In this document: piece after piece, positions 1-7,224 of the stretch | Position numbering within the stretch: the first letter of the stretch is position 1 | Layout: each line of letters starts with the position of its first letter | Source: Acidimicrobiia bacterium | Lineage (GTDB): Bacteria > Actinomycetota > Acidimicrobiia > UBA5794 > JAOTWH01 | DNA: 19,214 nt | Direction of reading: 5' to 3' | Assembly (NCBI GenBank): GCA_029863035.1 | Contig: JAOTWH010000018.1 | Span: forward strand, 1-19,214 | Notes under the pieces: generated by a model | The model's input: the letters and a program-made list of their open reading frames with translations, nothing else | Told to the model about the DNA's origin: nothing | Database searches by the model: none | Translations under genes and position numbers: made by a program

Positions 1-214
1 CGGCACGATCGCTCTCTACCAGTACGTTCTCGGATTCATGCCAGACGCCAAGATTCTGGGGTGCTCGCTCGACGTTTCGTGTACCGAGCGATTCCTCTGG
101 GAGTTCGGGTTCATCGATTTCCCGCTGATGTCGTTGGTCGCCTTCGGCCTGGTGGTCATCCTCGTACTCAAGGCGCGTGAACCCGGGCACCAAGAGAATG
201 ACAAGCAGAGTTAG
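1..214 (+). CDS. DsbB/BdbC-like disulfide bond formation protein (C-terminal part)
   Basis: The reading frame is open from base 2 and ends at a TAG, giving about 70 residues; the N-terminal part lies before the window. A pair of cysteines, five residues apart (GCSLDVSC), is followed by FGFIDFPLMSL and a hydrophobic helix that ends in a charged tail. This pattern of second periplasmic cysteine pair, F-G-F-I, then last membrane helix is typical of the DsbB/BdbC family, which reoxidises a DsbA-like thioredoxin-fold oxidase and passes electrons to quinone in the membrane. The first cysteine pair and the other helices cannot be seen. The family call rests on this tail alone. A Trx-fold lipoprotein is encoded further along the window, but no link between them can be shown. 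Confidence 0.8.
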   Translation, partial: GTIALYQYVLGFMPDAKILGCSLDVSCTERFLWEFGFIDFPLMSLVAFGLVVILVLKAREPGHQENDKQS

Positions 215-358
215 GTGGCGAAGAGGACCGAGAACACACGACCATCAGAGCCGTTGGCTGGTATTCGGCGCCATCGGAACACAGCGCCAGGCGTTACCTG
301 ACTCACTCAAGTGCTTCGACCCAAGCCCCGATATTGACCAAGTCTGCAAAGGAGCACT
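215..358. other. Intergenic gap with one weak inverted repeat
   Basis: These 144 bases separate the DsbB-like gene from the kinase. A 5-bp inverted repeat (GGCGC at 267-271, GCGCC at 284-288) could form a small hairpin, but no T-run follows, so it is a poor terminator. I see no convincing -35/-10 pair. Just before the kinase start lies AAAGGAG (348-354). Confidence 0.3.
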
Positions 359-2155
359 TTGCCAGCCGTCGACCCACCTTTGAGCGCTATCGACAGCGCT
401 CAAGAGAGTCTTGCACAACGCCATCGCGATGCCCTGGCGGTGTGTGCACGCGTGCTGCTCTTTGCCGACGATCTCGAACAAGTGGACGAAGCGCTGCAGG
501 CTCTGCTCGCAGCCACCGACGCCACGTCGATATTCATCGAACTCAACGTCGAGGACCCCGATCTGGGTGCATGTTCGTCGATGGTGAGGGAGGTCACACA
601 ACCCGGATACAACAGCGACCCCGACCACTGGTCTCTCGTTCCATGGGACAACATGCCCGACTCCTACCAGCATCTCTCCCAAGGTAAGCCTTTCGCCTTC
701 CTGGTCAGCGGCTTGGGTCCGACCGAGCGGGCGCAATACGAAGGCGTCACCTCTCTGTCCGAACTCGACGTGCCGTTCTCAATGAACGACGAGTGGGTTG
801 GGCTTATCGGTCTGTCCGATCATCGAGTGGAGCGAGCCTGGCGAAACGACGAGGTCGGCCTCATGGTCACGGCCGCGGAGATGGTCGGAGCATTCTGGGA
901 GCGCCGAGAGACGCGCCGGGTCGCCGAACAGATGGTGGCGACGACGCAGCAGGCTCTGCGATACCAACAAGCGCTTGTCGCCAGTGCCCGAGCCCTGCTT
1001 TCGGTTGCGGACGAGAAGAAGGTTCTCGCAGCAACCCTCGAGGCTCTGACCGAGGCGACCAATATCGACTACGGCTTCGTCGAGCGCAACGTCGAAGTAC
1101 CCGGTGTAGGACTGTGCAGCGAAACGGTCTTCGAGTTCGATCGCAACGACCTCGAGGGCGAGATCGATTTGTATTGGCAGCAGGTCCCGTGGTCGAACAT
1201 GCCCGACTCGTACAAGCGGCTGTCGCGCGGCCTCCCCTTCGCCTTTACGCCCGATGACCTGGGGCCCATCGAGCGGTCCCTTTATGAAAACGATCCCTAC
1301 CCCGTCCAGTCAGAAGTTGATATCCCCATCTTCGTGGATGGGTCTTGGGAGGGCCTGGTCGGCTTCGCCGACACGCGTCGTGTACGCGAATGGACACCCG
1401 AGGAACTCGACCTGCTGACCACGATCGCCGAGTTGATCGGCGCCCATTGGGCGCGACAGAACACCGAGGAGCGTCTGGGTCGACTCCTCAAGGCCAAGGA
1501 CGCATTCCTGGCCAGCGTCAGCCACGAGTTGCGCACCCCCCTTACCGTGGTGGTTGGCCTTGCTGCCGAGCTCGATCAGGACCCCCAACGCTTCGAACCA
1601 GAGACGACACGTGAGTTCATCGAGATCATCGCCCAGCAAAGCACCGATCTGGCCAACATCGTCGACGACCTGCTGGTCGCTGCTCGGGTCGATAGCGACA
1701 TCCAGGTCAGTCCGAGCCGAATGGACCTTGGCATCGAGGTTACCTCCGTGGTCGAGGCCCTCGGCATGGACGGACTGGAGGTGACTGGAACCGCAGTTGC
1801 TTGGGCCGATGCGGCACGGGTGCGACAAGTCGTCCGCAACCTCCTAACCAACGCCGTCCGATACGGCGGGCGGAACGTTGAGATCGAAATCTCTTCCGTA
1901 CAGGATCTCGCGATTGTGCGAGTCATAGACGATGGAGAAGGGGTGGGCGCCGGCCTAATCGACACGTTGTTCGAGCCTTATCAGATAGGGCACCGAGAAC
2001 AGAGTCAACCCGATGCCATCGGTCTTGGCCTGTTTATCTCACGGAGGCTGGCCACGTTGATGGGCGGCGACCTGCGCTATAGCAGGGAAGCGGGACGCAC
2101 CGTCTTCTCGCTAGCCATCCCACATCATCGTTCAACCACCCAGCAAGCCGCCTGA
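359..2155 (+). CDS. Orphan soluble histidine kinase with two tandem GAF-like sensor units
   Basis: This 598-residue protein has no membrane helix and should be a cytoplasmic signal sensor that autophosphorylates and passes phosphate to an unseen response regulator. Residues 25-190 and about 207-375 are two homologous sensor units, probably GAF domains. Both carry V-P-W-x-N-M-P-D-S-Y (V94 and V276), then G-x-P-F-A-F and L-G-P-x-E-R, at a spacing of 182 residues. A HisKA domain follows, with H389 as the phosphoacceptor in SHELRTPL. The HATPase domain has the N box (N494, N498), the D-x-G-x-G motif at D524-G528 and a GLGLFISRR G2 box. The start is TTG, chosen because AAAGGAG lies four bases upstream and no ATG fits. 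No response regulator gene is adjacent, so the partner and ligand are unknown. The kinase call is firm; GAF is inferred from pattern and layout. Confidence 0.93.
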   Translation: MPAVDPPLSAIDSAQESLAQRHRDALAVCARVLLFADDLEQVDEALQALLAATDATSIFIELNVEDPDLGACSSMVREVTQPGYNSDPDHWSLVPWDNMPDSYQHLSQGKPFAFLVSGLGPTERAQYEGVTSLSELDVPFSMNDEWVGLIGLSDHRVERAWRNDEVGLMVTAAEMVGAFWERRETRRVAEQMVATTQQALRYQQALVASARALLSVADEKKVLAATLEALTEATNIDYGFVERNVEVPGVGLCSETVFEFDRNDLEGEIDLYWQQVPWSNMPDSYKRLSRGLPFAFTPDDLGPIERSLYENDPYPVQSEVDIPIFVDGSWEGLVGFADTRRVREWTPEELDLLTTIAELIGAHWARQNTEERLGRLLKAKDAFLASVSHELRTPLTVVVGLAAELDQDPQRFEPETTREFIEIIAQQSTDLANIVDDLLVAARVDSDIQVSPSRMDLGIEVTSVVEALGMDGLEVTGTAVAWADAARVRQVVRNLLTNAVRYGGRNVEIEISSVQDLAIVRVIDDGEGVGAGLIDTLFEPYQIGHREQSQPDAIGLGLFISRRLATLMGGDLRYSREAGRTVFSLAIPHHRSTTQQAA

Positions 2156-2224
2156 ACCGACGATCGCCGCTGCTGGCTGGGGTCTACTGGCTGGCTGGCC
2201 GACCTGCATGGCGACGACAACTGA

Positions 2225-2770
2225 TCAGTTCGCCGGCGGCTGCCACAGCTCCTTCTCTCCGGGCATGTCGAACTGGGCCAGTACCAAGGCCAGCAGTGCC
2301 GCCGACACCGGGATGGGTTCGTAGGCGTCGATCGAGCGTGGCTTGCGTCTCACCACAGCAAGCTCCGTTTCGTGCTCTCGTAACAGCCACGAGTTGGCCC
2401 GGCCGATGTTGGTGGCGGCTCCCGGGAACATCGACAGAGCCCAGTCCTTGCCGTTTATGCCGTAGCTGCTGGCCGTGCTCGGGGCCGAAACAGCGACCCG
2501 GCGCCCATCTTCGTCAACGATGAGCGGGCAGATGTGGCGAGCGCGCCCGTAGGAGCGGATTCGCCACCGCTCTCCTGACGGCAGCACCACTCGCTGGCCC
2601 GGCCCAAAGAAGATGTTTAACCAGGAGTAACGGGCAAGCGCCGCAACTACCTGGTTGCCCCGGACAAGTTCGTAGCGAAGGTGACGCTGTGATCTCCTCA
2701 CCTCAGCCCGGCCGTAGAGCATCGGCTGACCGCCGAAACGAGGCGGCTGCGCCGCTGGTTGGGCGTCCAT
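2225..2770 (-). CDS. Conserved-looking hypothetical protein
   Basis: I do not recognise a named family with confidence. The 181-residue protein has no signal peptide or membrane helix. A beta-rich core (about 30-140) holds WLNIFFGPGQRV, a basic RWRIRSYGR stretch, YGINGKDWA and LLREHETELA; it ends in a hydrophobic helix and FDMPGEKELW. This resembles compact beta-barrel folds such as the LURP/scramblase-like group, but that is a guess. I chose the ATG at 2770 because a longer frame, up to 2878, would run into the divergent aldehyde dehydrogenase gene. No good ribosome-binding site is visible; the ATG at 2722 is an alternative. It is divergent from the dehydrogenase with 54 bases between the starts and convergent with the kinase. 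Confidence 0.72.
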   Translation of the reverse strand: MDAQPAAQPPRFGGQPMLYGRAEVRRSQRHLRYELVRGNQVVAALARYSWLNIFFGPGQRVVLPSGERWRIRSYGRARHICPLIVDEDGRRVAVSAPSTASSYGINGKDWALSMFPGAATNIGRANSWLLREHETELAVVRRKPRSIDAYEPIPVSAALLALVLAQFDMPGEKELWQPPAN

Positions 2771-2811
2771 CTGGAACAATCCTACGGCGGGCTCCAATAG
2801 TCGATCCGACC

Positions 2812-2817
2812 TACCAT
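2812..2817 (+). promoter_or_regulatory. Candidate -10 box of a leaderless start (aldehyde dehydrogenase)
   Basis: TACCAT fits TANNNT and ends seven bases before the ATG at 2825, which has no ribosome-binding site. Transcription would begin at or next to the start codon. No good -35 box is visible. Confidence 0.35.
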
Positions 2818-2824
2818 CACTTCT

Positions 2825-4186
2825 ATGGACGCCATCAATCCTGCCACTGGAGAGGTAGTCGCCACCTACCCGGGCCATTCCTTACAAGAGGCCCGCGACC
2901 TGGTCAAGCAAACAGCTGCTGCCCAACCGGCGTGGGCCGCGCTCGATTTTGCGGATCGCGCCAAATACCTAACAGCCACGGCGCAGATCTTGCGACAACG
3001 GGCGGACGAGCTTGCGATCCTGATCGCAAATGAAATGGGCAAGCCGGTCGCCCAAGGTAGAGCGGAGGTGGAGAAGTGCGCTTGGGTAAGCGAGTACTAC
3101 GCCGAGCACGCCGAGGCCTACCTGGCTTCGCAGCCCGCAGAGACAGACGCTTCCTCGAGTTACGTCGCGTTTCGGCCCCTTGGCGTCGTCCTGGCTGTGA
3201 TGCCATGGAACTTCCCTCTGTTTCAGGTGTACCGATTCGCCGCCCCAGCCCTGATGGCAGGCAATGCCGGTGTCCTGAAACATGCATCCAACGTGCCGGG
3301 CTGTGCCATGGCCATCGAGGAGATATTCACCGCGGCTGGACTCCCCGACGGAGTCTTTCGGACGCTTCTGATCGGATCGCCTTTGGTCAATGAGATCTTG
3401 TCGATGCCAGAAGTCTCTGCGGTGACACTCACCGGAAGCACCCCTGCCGGCCAGGCCGTTGCCGAGTCGGCAGGCAGGATGTTGAAGAAGTCGGTGCTCG
3501 AGCTTGGTGGATCAGACCCATATGTGATCCTGGCCGACGCCGACCTGGCGACGGCCGCCGCCACGTGTGCCTACTCCCGCCTGCAGAATGGGGGCCAAAG
3601 CTGCATCGCCGCCAAACGATTCATCGTGGTGGAGGAAGTTCGCCAAGAGTTCGAGTCGTTGCTTGCAGCCGAAATGGCCAGGGTGGCTATGGGGGATCCG
3701 CTTGACGAGACGACGATGCTCGGGCCCCAAGCTCGCGTCGACCTGCGCGACGAGCTTCACTCCCAAGTGCAGGCCAGCGTGGCTGCCGGGGCAGAGCTCG
3801 TTGTGGGCGGGGTGGTCCCCGACGGACCAGGTGCCTTTTACCCCGCCAGCTTGCTCACCGGAGTTGGACCGGGAATGCCCGCCTACGACGAGGAGCTATT
3901 CGGGCCGGTGGCTGCGGTCATCCCTGCCCGCGATGAGGAAGACGCCATCCGCATCGCAAACGACACCAACTTCGGCCTGGGGGCTGCGGTGTTCACCCAG
4001 GACATCGAACGCGGTGAGCGAATCGCTCGCGACCAGCTCGAGGCCGGAGCGTGCTTCGTTAACGCCTTCGTCAAGAGCGACCCCCGGCTTCCATTCGGCG
4101 GAATCAAGATGTCGGGCTTTGGCAGAGAGTTGTCAGAGTTCGGTATCCGCGAGTTCGTCAACATCAAGACCGTCTACGTGGCCTGA
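2825..4186 (+). CDS. gabD: NAD(P)-dependent aldehyde dehydrogenase, succinate-semialdehyde type
   Basis: This 453-residue protein is a full-length aldehyde dehydrogenase that oxidises an aldehyde to the acid with NAD(P). Catalytic features are present: N129 in MPWNFP, K152 in the cofactor site, the general base E226 in LELGGSDP and the nucleophile C260 in NGGQSC. The C-terminus LPFGGIKMSGFGREL is the usual family ending. Length and motifs (NPATGE at the start, EMGKP, RAEVEKCA) match the short succinate-semialdehyde dehydrogenases (YneI/Sad, GabD1), so the likely role is the last step of GABA or semialdehyde breakdown to succinate. The substrate is inferred and other short-chain aldehydes are possible. 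There is no Shine-Dalgarno sequence; a TACCAT hexamer seven bases before the ATG suggests a leaderless mRNA. Its 3' end overlaps the convergent znuB-like gene by 13 bases. Confidence 0.93.
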   Translation: MDAINPATGEVVATYPGHSLQEARDLVKQTAAAQPAWAALDFADRAKYLTATAQILRQRADELAILIANEMGKPVAQGRAEVEKCAWVSEYYAEHAEAYLASQPAETDASSSYVAFRPLGVVLAVMPWNFPLFQVYRFAAPALMAGNAGVLKHASNVPGCAMAIEEIFTAAGLPDGVFRTLLIGSPLVNEILSMPEVSAVTLTGSTPAGQAVAESAGRMLKKSVLELGGSDPYVILADADLATAAATCAYSRLQNGGQSCIAAKRFIVVEEVRQEFESLLAAEMARVAMGDPLDETTMLGPQARVDLRDELHSQVQASVAAGAELVVGGVVPDGPGAFYPASLLTGVGPGMPAYDEELFGPVAAVIPARDEEDAIRIANDTNFGLGAAVFTQDIERGERIARDQLEAGACFVNAFVKSDPRLPFGGIKMSGFGRELSEFGIREFVNIKTVYVA

Positions 4187-5004
4187 TCGGAACGACGCCA
4201 TAGTTGTCTCGTAGCCAGAGTTACGAAAAAGAACGCCACGGCCAGGCCCGAGATCGTGGCCCCGGCTGCGGTATCGAAGTGGAAGCTGATCAAAAGCCCG
4301 GCGACCACCGCCACCGATCCGATGGCGGCGGCCGTCACCATCATCAGCGGGACCCGACGGGCAATGAGCGATGCGGTGGCGGGCGGTGCGATCAACAGCC
4401 CGAACACAAGCAGTGTCCCTACGGTTTGGAACGAAGTAACAACTGCCACGGTGATGAGGCCCATCATGACCAGATGAGTCAGTCCTGGGTTGAGACCAAG
4501 CACCTCAGCCTTCTCCTCGTTGAAGGCCAGAGCCAACAGTGGGCGATAGAAGACGATGGCGCCGCCTACGACGATCAATGCCGCCACCGCCTGCACCACA
4601 ACGTCGGTAACTGTGGTTCCCACCACATCACCGAACAGGATGGCTACCAGGTCAACAGCGAAAGACCCCGATCGAGAGATGATGATGACGCCCAACGCCA
4701 GCATCCCTACGAAAAGAAGCCCAATAGCGGTGTCCTCGCTTAGCTGAGTTGTGCGGTGGATAACGGAGATCGCTCCGATCATGATGATCGCCGCCGCTGC
4801 TGCACCAAGAACAAGGCTCACGTCGAGAAGGAACGCGATAGCGATTCCGGGCACGACGCCATGGGCCAGGGCATCGCCCATGAACGACATCCCGCGCAGC
4901 ACCACCCAGGTCCCGATGACAGAGGTGGCGATCACGGCCAGGACCCCTGCCGCCAAAGCGCGTTGCATGAACTCGTAGGAGAAGGGATCGGTGAGCCAGT
5001 CCAT
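4174..5004 (-). CDS. znuB: Zinc/manganese ABC transporter permease (ZnuB-like)
   Basis: This 276-residue, strongly hydrophobic protein is the membrane subunit of a cluster A-I metal importer (ABC-3 permease family). Family signatures include GTWVVLRGMSFMGDALAHGVVPG near the N-terminus (the S/G-D-x-x-A-H loop), EDTAIG in the middle and FGLLIAPPATA in the later part. About eight or nine membrane segments can be read. Its ATG overlaps the TGA of the binding-protein gene (TGATG), so the two are translationally coupled. A TTG one codon earlier is possible but less likely. It would pass Zn2+ or Mn2+ delivered by the adjacent lipoprotein, powered by the ATPase encoded on the opposite strand beyond zur. 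Its 3' end overlaps the convergent aldehyde dehydrogenase gene. Confidence 0.94.
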   Translation of the reverse strand: MDWLTDPFSYEFMQRALAAGVLAVIATSVIGTWVVLRGMSFMGDALAHGVVPGIAIAFLLDVSLVLGAAAAAIIMIGAISVIHRTTQLSEDTAIGLLFVGMLALGVIIISRSGSFAVDLVAILFGDVVGTTVTDVVVQAVAALIVVGGAIVFYRPLLALAFNEEKAEVLGLNPGLTHLVMMGLITVAVVTSFQTVGTLLVFGLLIAPPATASLIARRVPLMMVTAAAIGSVAVVAGLLISFHFDTAAGATISGLAVAFFFVTLATRQLWRRSDQAT

Positions 5005-5924
5005 CAACCCACCACCAGTGCTTCCGCCACTCTTGCCGCGTTGGTCTCGATCATCCCAACGTACGTATCGGCGCCCGTGCCAGCACCACCCAGCGAGCCG
5101 GTGAACACCTCAACGATCGACACAGGGAACCCAACCTCGCCAGAGATGGTGTCGGCCAACTCCGTCGAAGCGGTCGACTCGATGAAGATGGCATCGATGC
5201 CCGTGTCCTCGATGAGTCCGATCAGATCCGCAAGGTCGGCAGGACTGGGATCGGACTGCGTGCTGCCTCCGACGATGGTTCCCAACACCTCGAACCCGTA
5301 ACGCTGCGCCCAATAGCTGAGGGAGTCGTGATTGGTTATCAGGAAACGACGCTCCGGAGGGACGGCGGACAGTGTTTCGACACTGGAGGCCAAGGCAGAT
5401 TCAATATTGAGTCGATATCGCCCGGCCGTCGCATCCCAATCAACCGTCGGATCGACCTCGCCGAGGGCATTGCTGATGACGGCCACGGCTTCCGCCATTC
5501 GCTGCGGGTCCAGCCAGAAGTGAGGGTCCAGGGTCTCGGGGTCCGACCGCAATGCGATGGGCTCCAACCGCGGGGCCAATTCGAGAACGGTCGCTCCATC
5601 CGACACGGCGTTGTCGAGAGAATCACTCAAGCCCTCTTCGAGGCCAAGGCCAACGGCTATCACCAGGTCGGCTTCACGCATTGAGGCTGCCTGGGCAGCA
5701 GAGGCCTGGAATCCGTGTGGATCTTGCCCGGTGGGGATCAGCACCTCGACCACCGCGTTCGTTCCCACGATGTTGGCCACTACGTCGCCTAGCACCGAGG
5801 TGGTGACCACCACCCTGGTCGGTCCGTCGACCTCTGAGCTCTGGGAGCACGCGGCAGCCACCAGCACCATCGCCAAGGCAGCTAGCCACAGCGTTCTCAG
5901 CTTGGTTATGATATTGAGAACCAT
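5004..5924 (-). CDS. znuA: Metal-binding lipoprotein of zinc ABC importer (ZnuA-like)
   Basis: This 306-residue cluster A-I substrate-binding protein captures metal outside the membrane. It has a lipoprotein signal peptide with lipobox AAAC and C26 as the lipidated residue. The four expected ligands can be read: H70 in DPHGF, H135 in DPHFW, H199 in NHDSL and D286 in GADTY. In known members a histidine at the third position is typical of zinc proteins and a glutamate of manganese proteins, so zinc is favoured. The His-rich loop of many ZnuA proteins is absent. The start ATG lies inside a Fur-family operator and has no ribosome-binding site, so the mRNA may be leaderless. It forms a two-gene unit with the permease and is divergent from zur. 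Confidence 0.94.
   Translation of the reverse strand: MVLNIITKLRTLWLAALAMVLVAAACSQSSEVDGPTRVVVTTSVLGDVVANIVGTNAVVEVLIPTGQDPHGFQASAAQAASMREADLVIAVGLGLEEGLSDSLDNAVSDGATVLELAPRLEPIALRSDPETLDPHFWLDPQRMAEAVAVISNALGEVDPTVDWDATAGRYRLNIESALASSVETLSAVPPERRFLITNHDSLSYWAQRYGFEVLGTIVGGSTQSDPSPADLADLIGLIEDTGIDAIFIESTASTELADTISGEVGFPVSIVEVFTGSLGGAGTGADTYVGMIETNAARVAEALVVG
5907..5912 (+). promoter_or_regulatory. Candidate -10 box for zur
   Basis: TATGAT matches the sigma-70 -10 consensus at five of six positions. It would start transcription near 5919, inside the operator, giving a leader of about 20 bases before the zur ATG at 5939. It lies within the start of the znuA coding region. No clear -35 box was found. 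Confidence 0.45.
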
Positions 5925-5929
5925 TCTTA
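5915..5929. promoter_or_regulatory. Fur/Zur-type operator between znuA and zur
   Basis: TGAGAACCATTCTTA is a 7-1-7 pseudo-palindrome in which five of seven arm positions match, and it resembles known Fur-family boxes (TGAGAAT-type arms). It covers the znuA start codon and sits between the two divergent genes, next to a Fur-family gene. A repressor bound here would block both transcripts, giving zinc-dependent control of uptake and autoregulation. The position is strong evidence; the match to a Zur rather than a Fur site is inference. Confidence 0.65.
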
Positions 5930-5933
5930 TTAA

Positions 5934-5939
5934 AGACTA
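5934..5939 (-). promoter_or_regulatory. Candidate -10 box for znuA
   Basis: Read on the minus strand, TAGTCT (a TANNNT match) ends nine bases before the znuA ATG at 5924. Transcription would start at or near that ATG, inside the operator, giving a leaderless mRNA. It is a weak match on its own; position and the lack of a ribosome-binding site support it. Confidence 0.35.
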
Positions 5940-6406
5940 TGACCACTAGCTCACAACGACAAACAGCCCCGGCCGGGGAGCTCGACGACCGCGTCGCGCT
6001 CCGCTTGCGCCAGGGGGGTATCCGCTACACCAGAGGCAGACGCCGGGTGGTGCGCTCGTTGGCGGCGGTAGAGGGACCGATGTCAGCAGCAGAGCTGGCC
6101 GAGCGACTCGACGAATCGGTGCCGCTCTCCTCGCTCTATCGGTCGCTGACGGTGCTGGCCGAGGCGGGAGTGCTCGACCGCAGCCACGATGCCCTAGGAG
6201 TAGCTCGCTTCGAGTTGTCAGAGTGGCTAGGTGGACATCATCACCACCTGGTATGTCTCGAATGTGGGGCGGTGGACGATGTGGACCTGAACGAGGCAGA
6301 CGAAGAGGCGTTATCGACCATCGCCTCCAGGGTGGCAGTGAGCAAGAGCTTCACCGAGGTGGGGCACCGCATCGACATAGAGGGGATCTGCTCCAAGTGC
6401 AGTTAG
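5939..6406 (+). CDS. zur: Fur-family metal regulator, probably Zur
   Basis: This 155-residue protein is a Fur-family DNA-binding repressor. The N-terminal winged helix (about 18-85) has the family pattern GIRYTRGRRRVV, AAELAERL and SLYRSLTVLAEAGVL. The C-terminal metal and dimer domain has GHHHHLVCLECG (H100-H103, C106, C109), a second histidine site (H143) and a C-terminal C151-x-x-C154 pair. The two C-x-x-C motifs form the usual structural zinc site. The gene starts 14 bases from znuA on the opposite strand and overlaps the ATPase gene of the same transporter, so it most likely senses zinc. The name Zur is taken from this context; Fur or Mur specificity cannot be excluded from sequence. Confidence 0.93.
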   Translation: MTTSSQRQTAPAGELDDRVALRLRQGGIRYTRGRRRVVRSLAAVEGPMSAAELAERLDESVPLSSLYRSLTVLAEAGVLDRSHDALGVARFELSEWLGGHHHHLVCLECGAVDDVDLNEADEEALSTIASRVAVSKSFTEVGHRIDIEGICSKCS

Positions 6407-7197
6407 CCGCCAGTGGACGAGGCGTTTCACTTTCCTACGACGGGCACGCTGCCGTGTCGCGCTCGGACTTTGACATTCCAGCCCACCAACTCACCGCCGT
6501 CATCGGACCCAACGGATCTGGAAAATCCACTCTGCTGAACGGCATCTCGGGCTTGGCCAAGCTCACATCTGGCACCATCGAGGTATTCGGTTCCAGCCAC
6601 TACGAGCCAGGGCAGATTGCCTACGTGCTGCAGACCGCCAAGGTCAACGATTCGATTCCGGTGACCGTCAAGGAGATCGTTGCCATGGGCCGATATGCCC
6701 GACACGGCATGTTCGGCGCGTTCGACTCGACGGACCGTGCTGCGGTGGCAGCGGCTCTCGATCGCCTCCAGATATCGGAGCTGGCGGACGCTCACCTATC
6801 CGAGCTATCGGGTGGCTACCGCCAACGCGTCTTCGTGGCCCAGGGCCTGGCCCAGGAGGCAGACCTGCTGTTGATGGACGAGCCCGTCACAGCGCTGGAT
6901 CTAGTGTCTCACGAGCTCATCATCGAGGCCGTGAGATCGGAACTGGAAGACGGCCGCACCGTGGTGTTCACAACGCACAACCTGGCGGAGGCTGAGGAGT
7001 CCGATCATGTGATCCTGATGGCGCATCGGGTGGCTGCTCAAGGTGCTCCCGACCAGGTTCTCACGCCCGATCTGTTGTCCGCCGCCTACGGGGTGGGAAT
7101 CGTTCACCTCGAGGACGGTTCGATAGTCCTCGACGACGCCGTGCATGGCGCCGACCGACGCCACATCCATTTCGAGCGAGGTCCCGGAACCGATTAG
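6397..7197 (+). CDS. znuC: Zinc ABC transporter ATP-binding protein (ZnuC-like)
   Basis: This 266-residue ABC ATPase drives metal import through the permease encoded on the other strand. It has Walker A GPNGSGKS (37-44), a Q-loop at Q79, the signature LSGGYRQR (137-144), Walker B LLLMDEP (157-163) and the switch histidine H194. The GTG at 6397 was chosen: it overlaps the last 10 bases of zur, has AGGGG (6381-6385) 11 bases upstream, and places Walker A at the usual distance from the N-terminus. The frame is open much further back, but that part lies inside zur. Overlap means zur and znuC are made together, an arrangement in which repressor and transporter share one promoter. Together with znuA and znuB this completes the importer. 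Confidence 0.92.
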   Translation: MQLAASGRGVSLSYDGHAAVSRSDFDIPAHQLTAVIGPNGSGKSTLLNGISGLAKLTSGTIEVFGSSHYEPGQIAYVLQTAKVNDSIPVTVKEIVAMGRYARHGMFGAFDSTDRAAVAAALDRLQISELADAHLSELSGGYRQRVFVAQGLAQEADLLLMDEPVTALDLVSHELIIEAVRSELEDGRTVVFTTHNLAEAEESDHVILMAHRVAAQGAPDQVLTPDLLSAAYGVGIVHLEDGSIVLDDAVHGADRRHIHFERGPGTD

Positions 7198-7209
7198 CCA
7201 GCTTGGCTC

Positions 7210-7215
7210 TACACT
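7210..7215 (+). promoter_or_regulatory. Candidate -10 box of a leaderless start (VIT gene)
   Basis: TACACT (TANNNT type) ends nine bases before the ATG at 7225, which has no ribosome-binding site. The same hexamer precedes the microprotein gene at 11237. The gene could also be read from the znuC transcript, only 27 bases upstream. Confidence 0.35.
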
Positions 7216-7224
7216 CCCTCGACC

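Noticed and set aside
267..288. GGCGC/GCGCC inverted repeat after the DsbB-like gene
   Set aside because: The stem is short, the loop is large and no T-run follows, so terminator function is not supported.
2219..2230. Perfect 12-base palindrome AACTGATCAGTT at the end of the minus-strand hypothetical gene
   Set aside because: It has no loop and no T-run, so it is a poor terminator; with no second copy in the window there is no support for a protein-binding site.
4204..5301. Plus-strand open frames of about 180 codons under znuB and znuA
   Set aside because: They are low-complexity antisense reads of hydrophobic permease codons and have no family pattern.
6223..6396. Longer N-terminus for the ZnuC-like ATPase
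   Set aside because: It would overlap the zur coding region by 184 bases and adds residues that no ABC ATPase has; the GTG at 6397 fits better.
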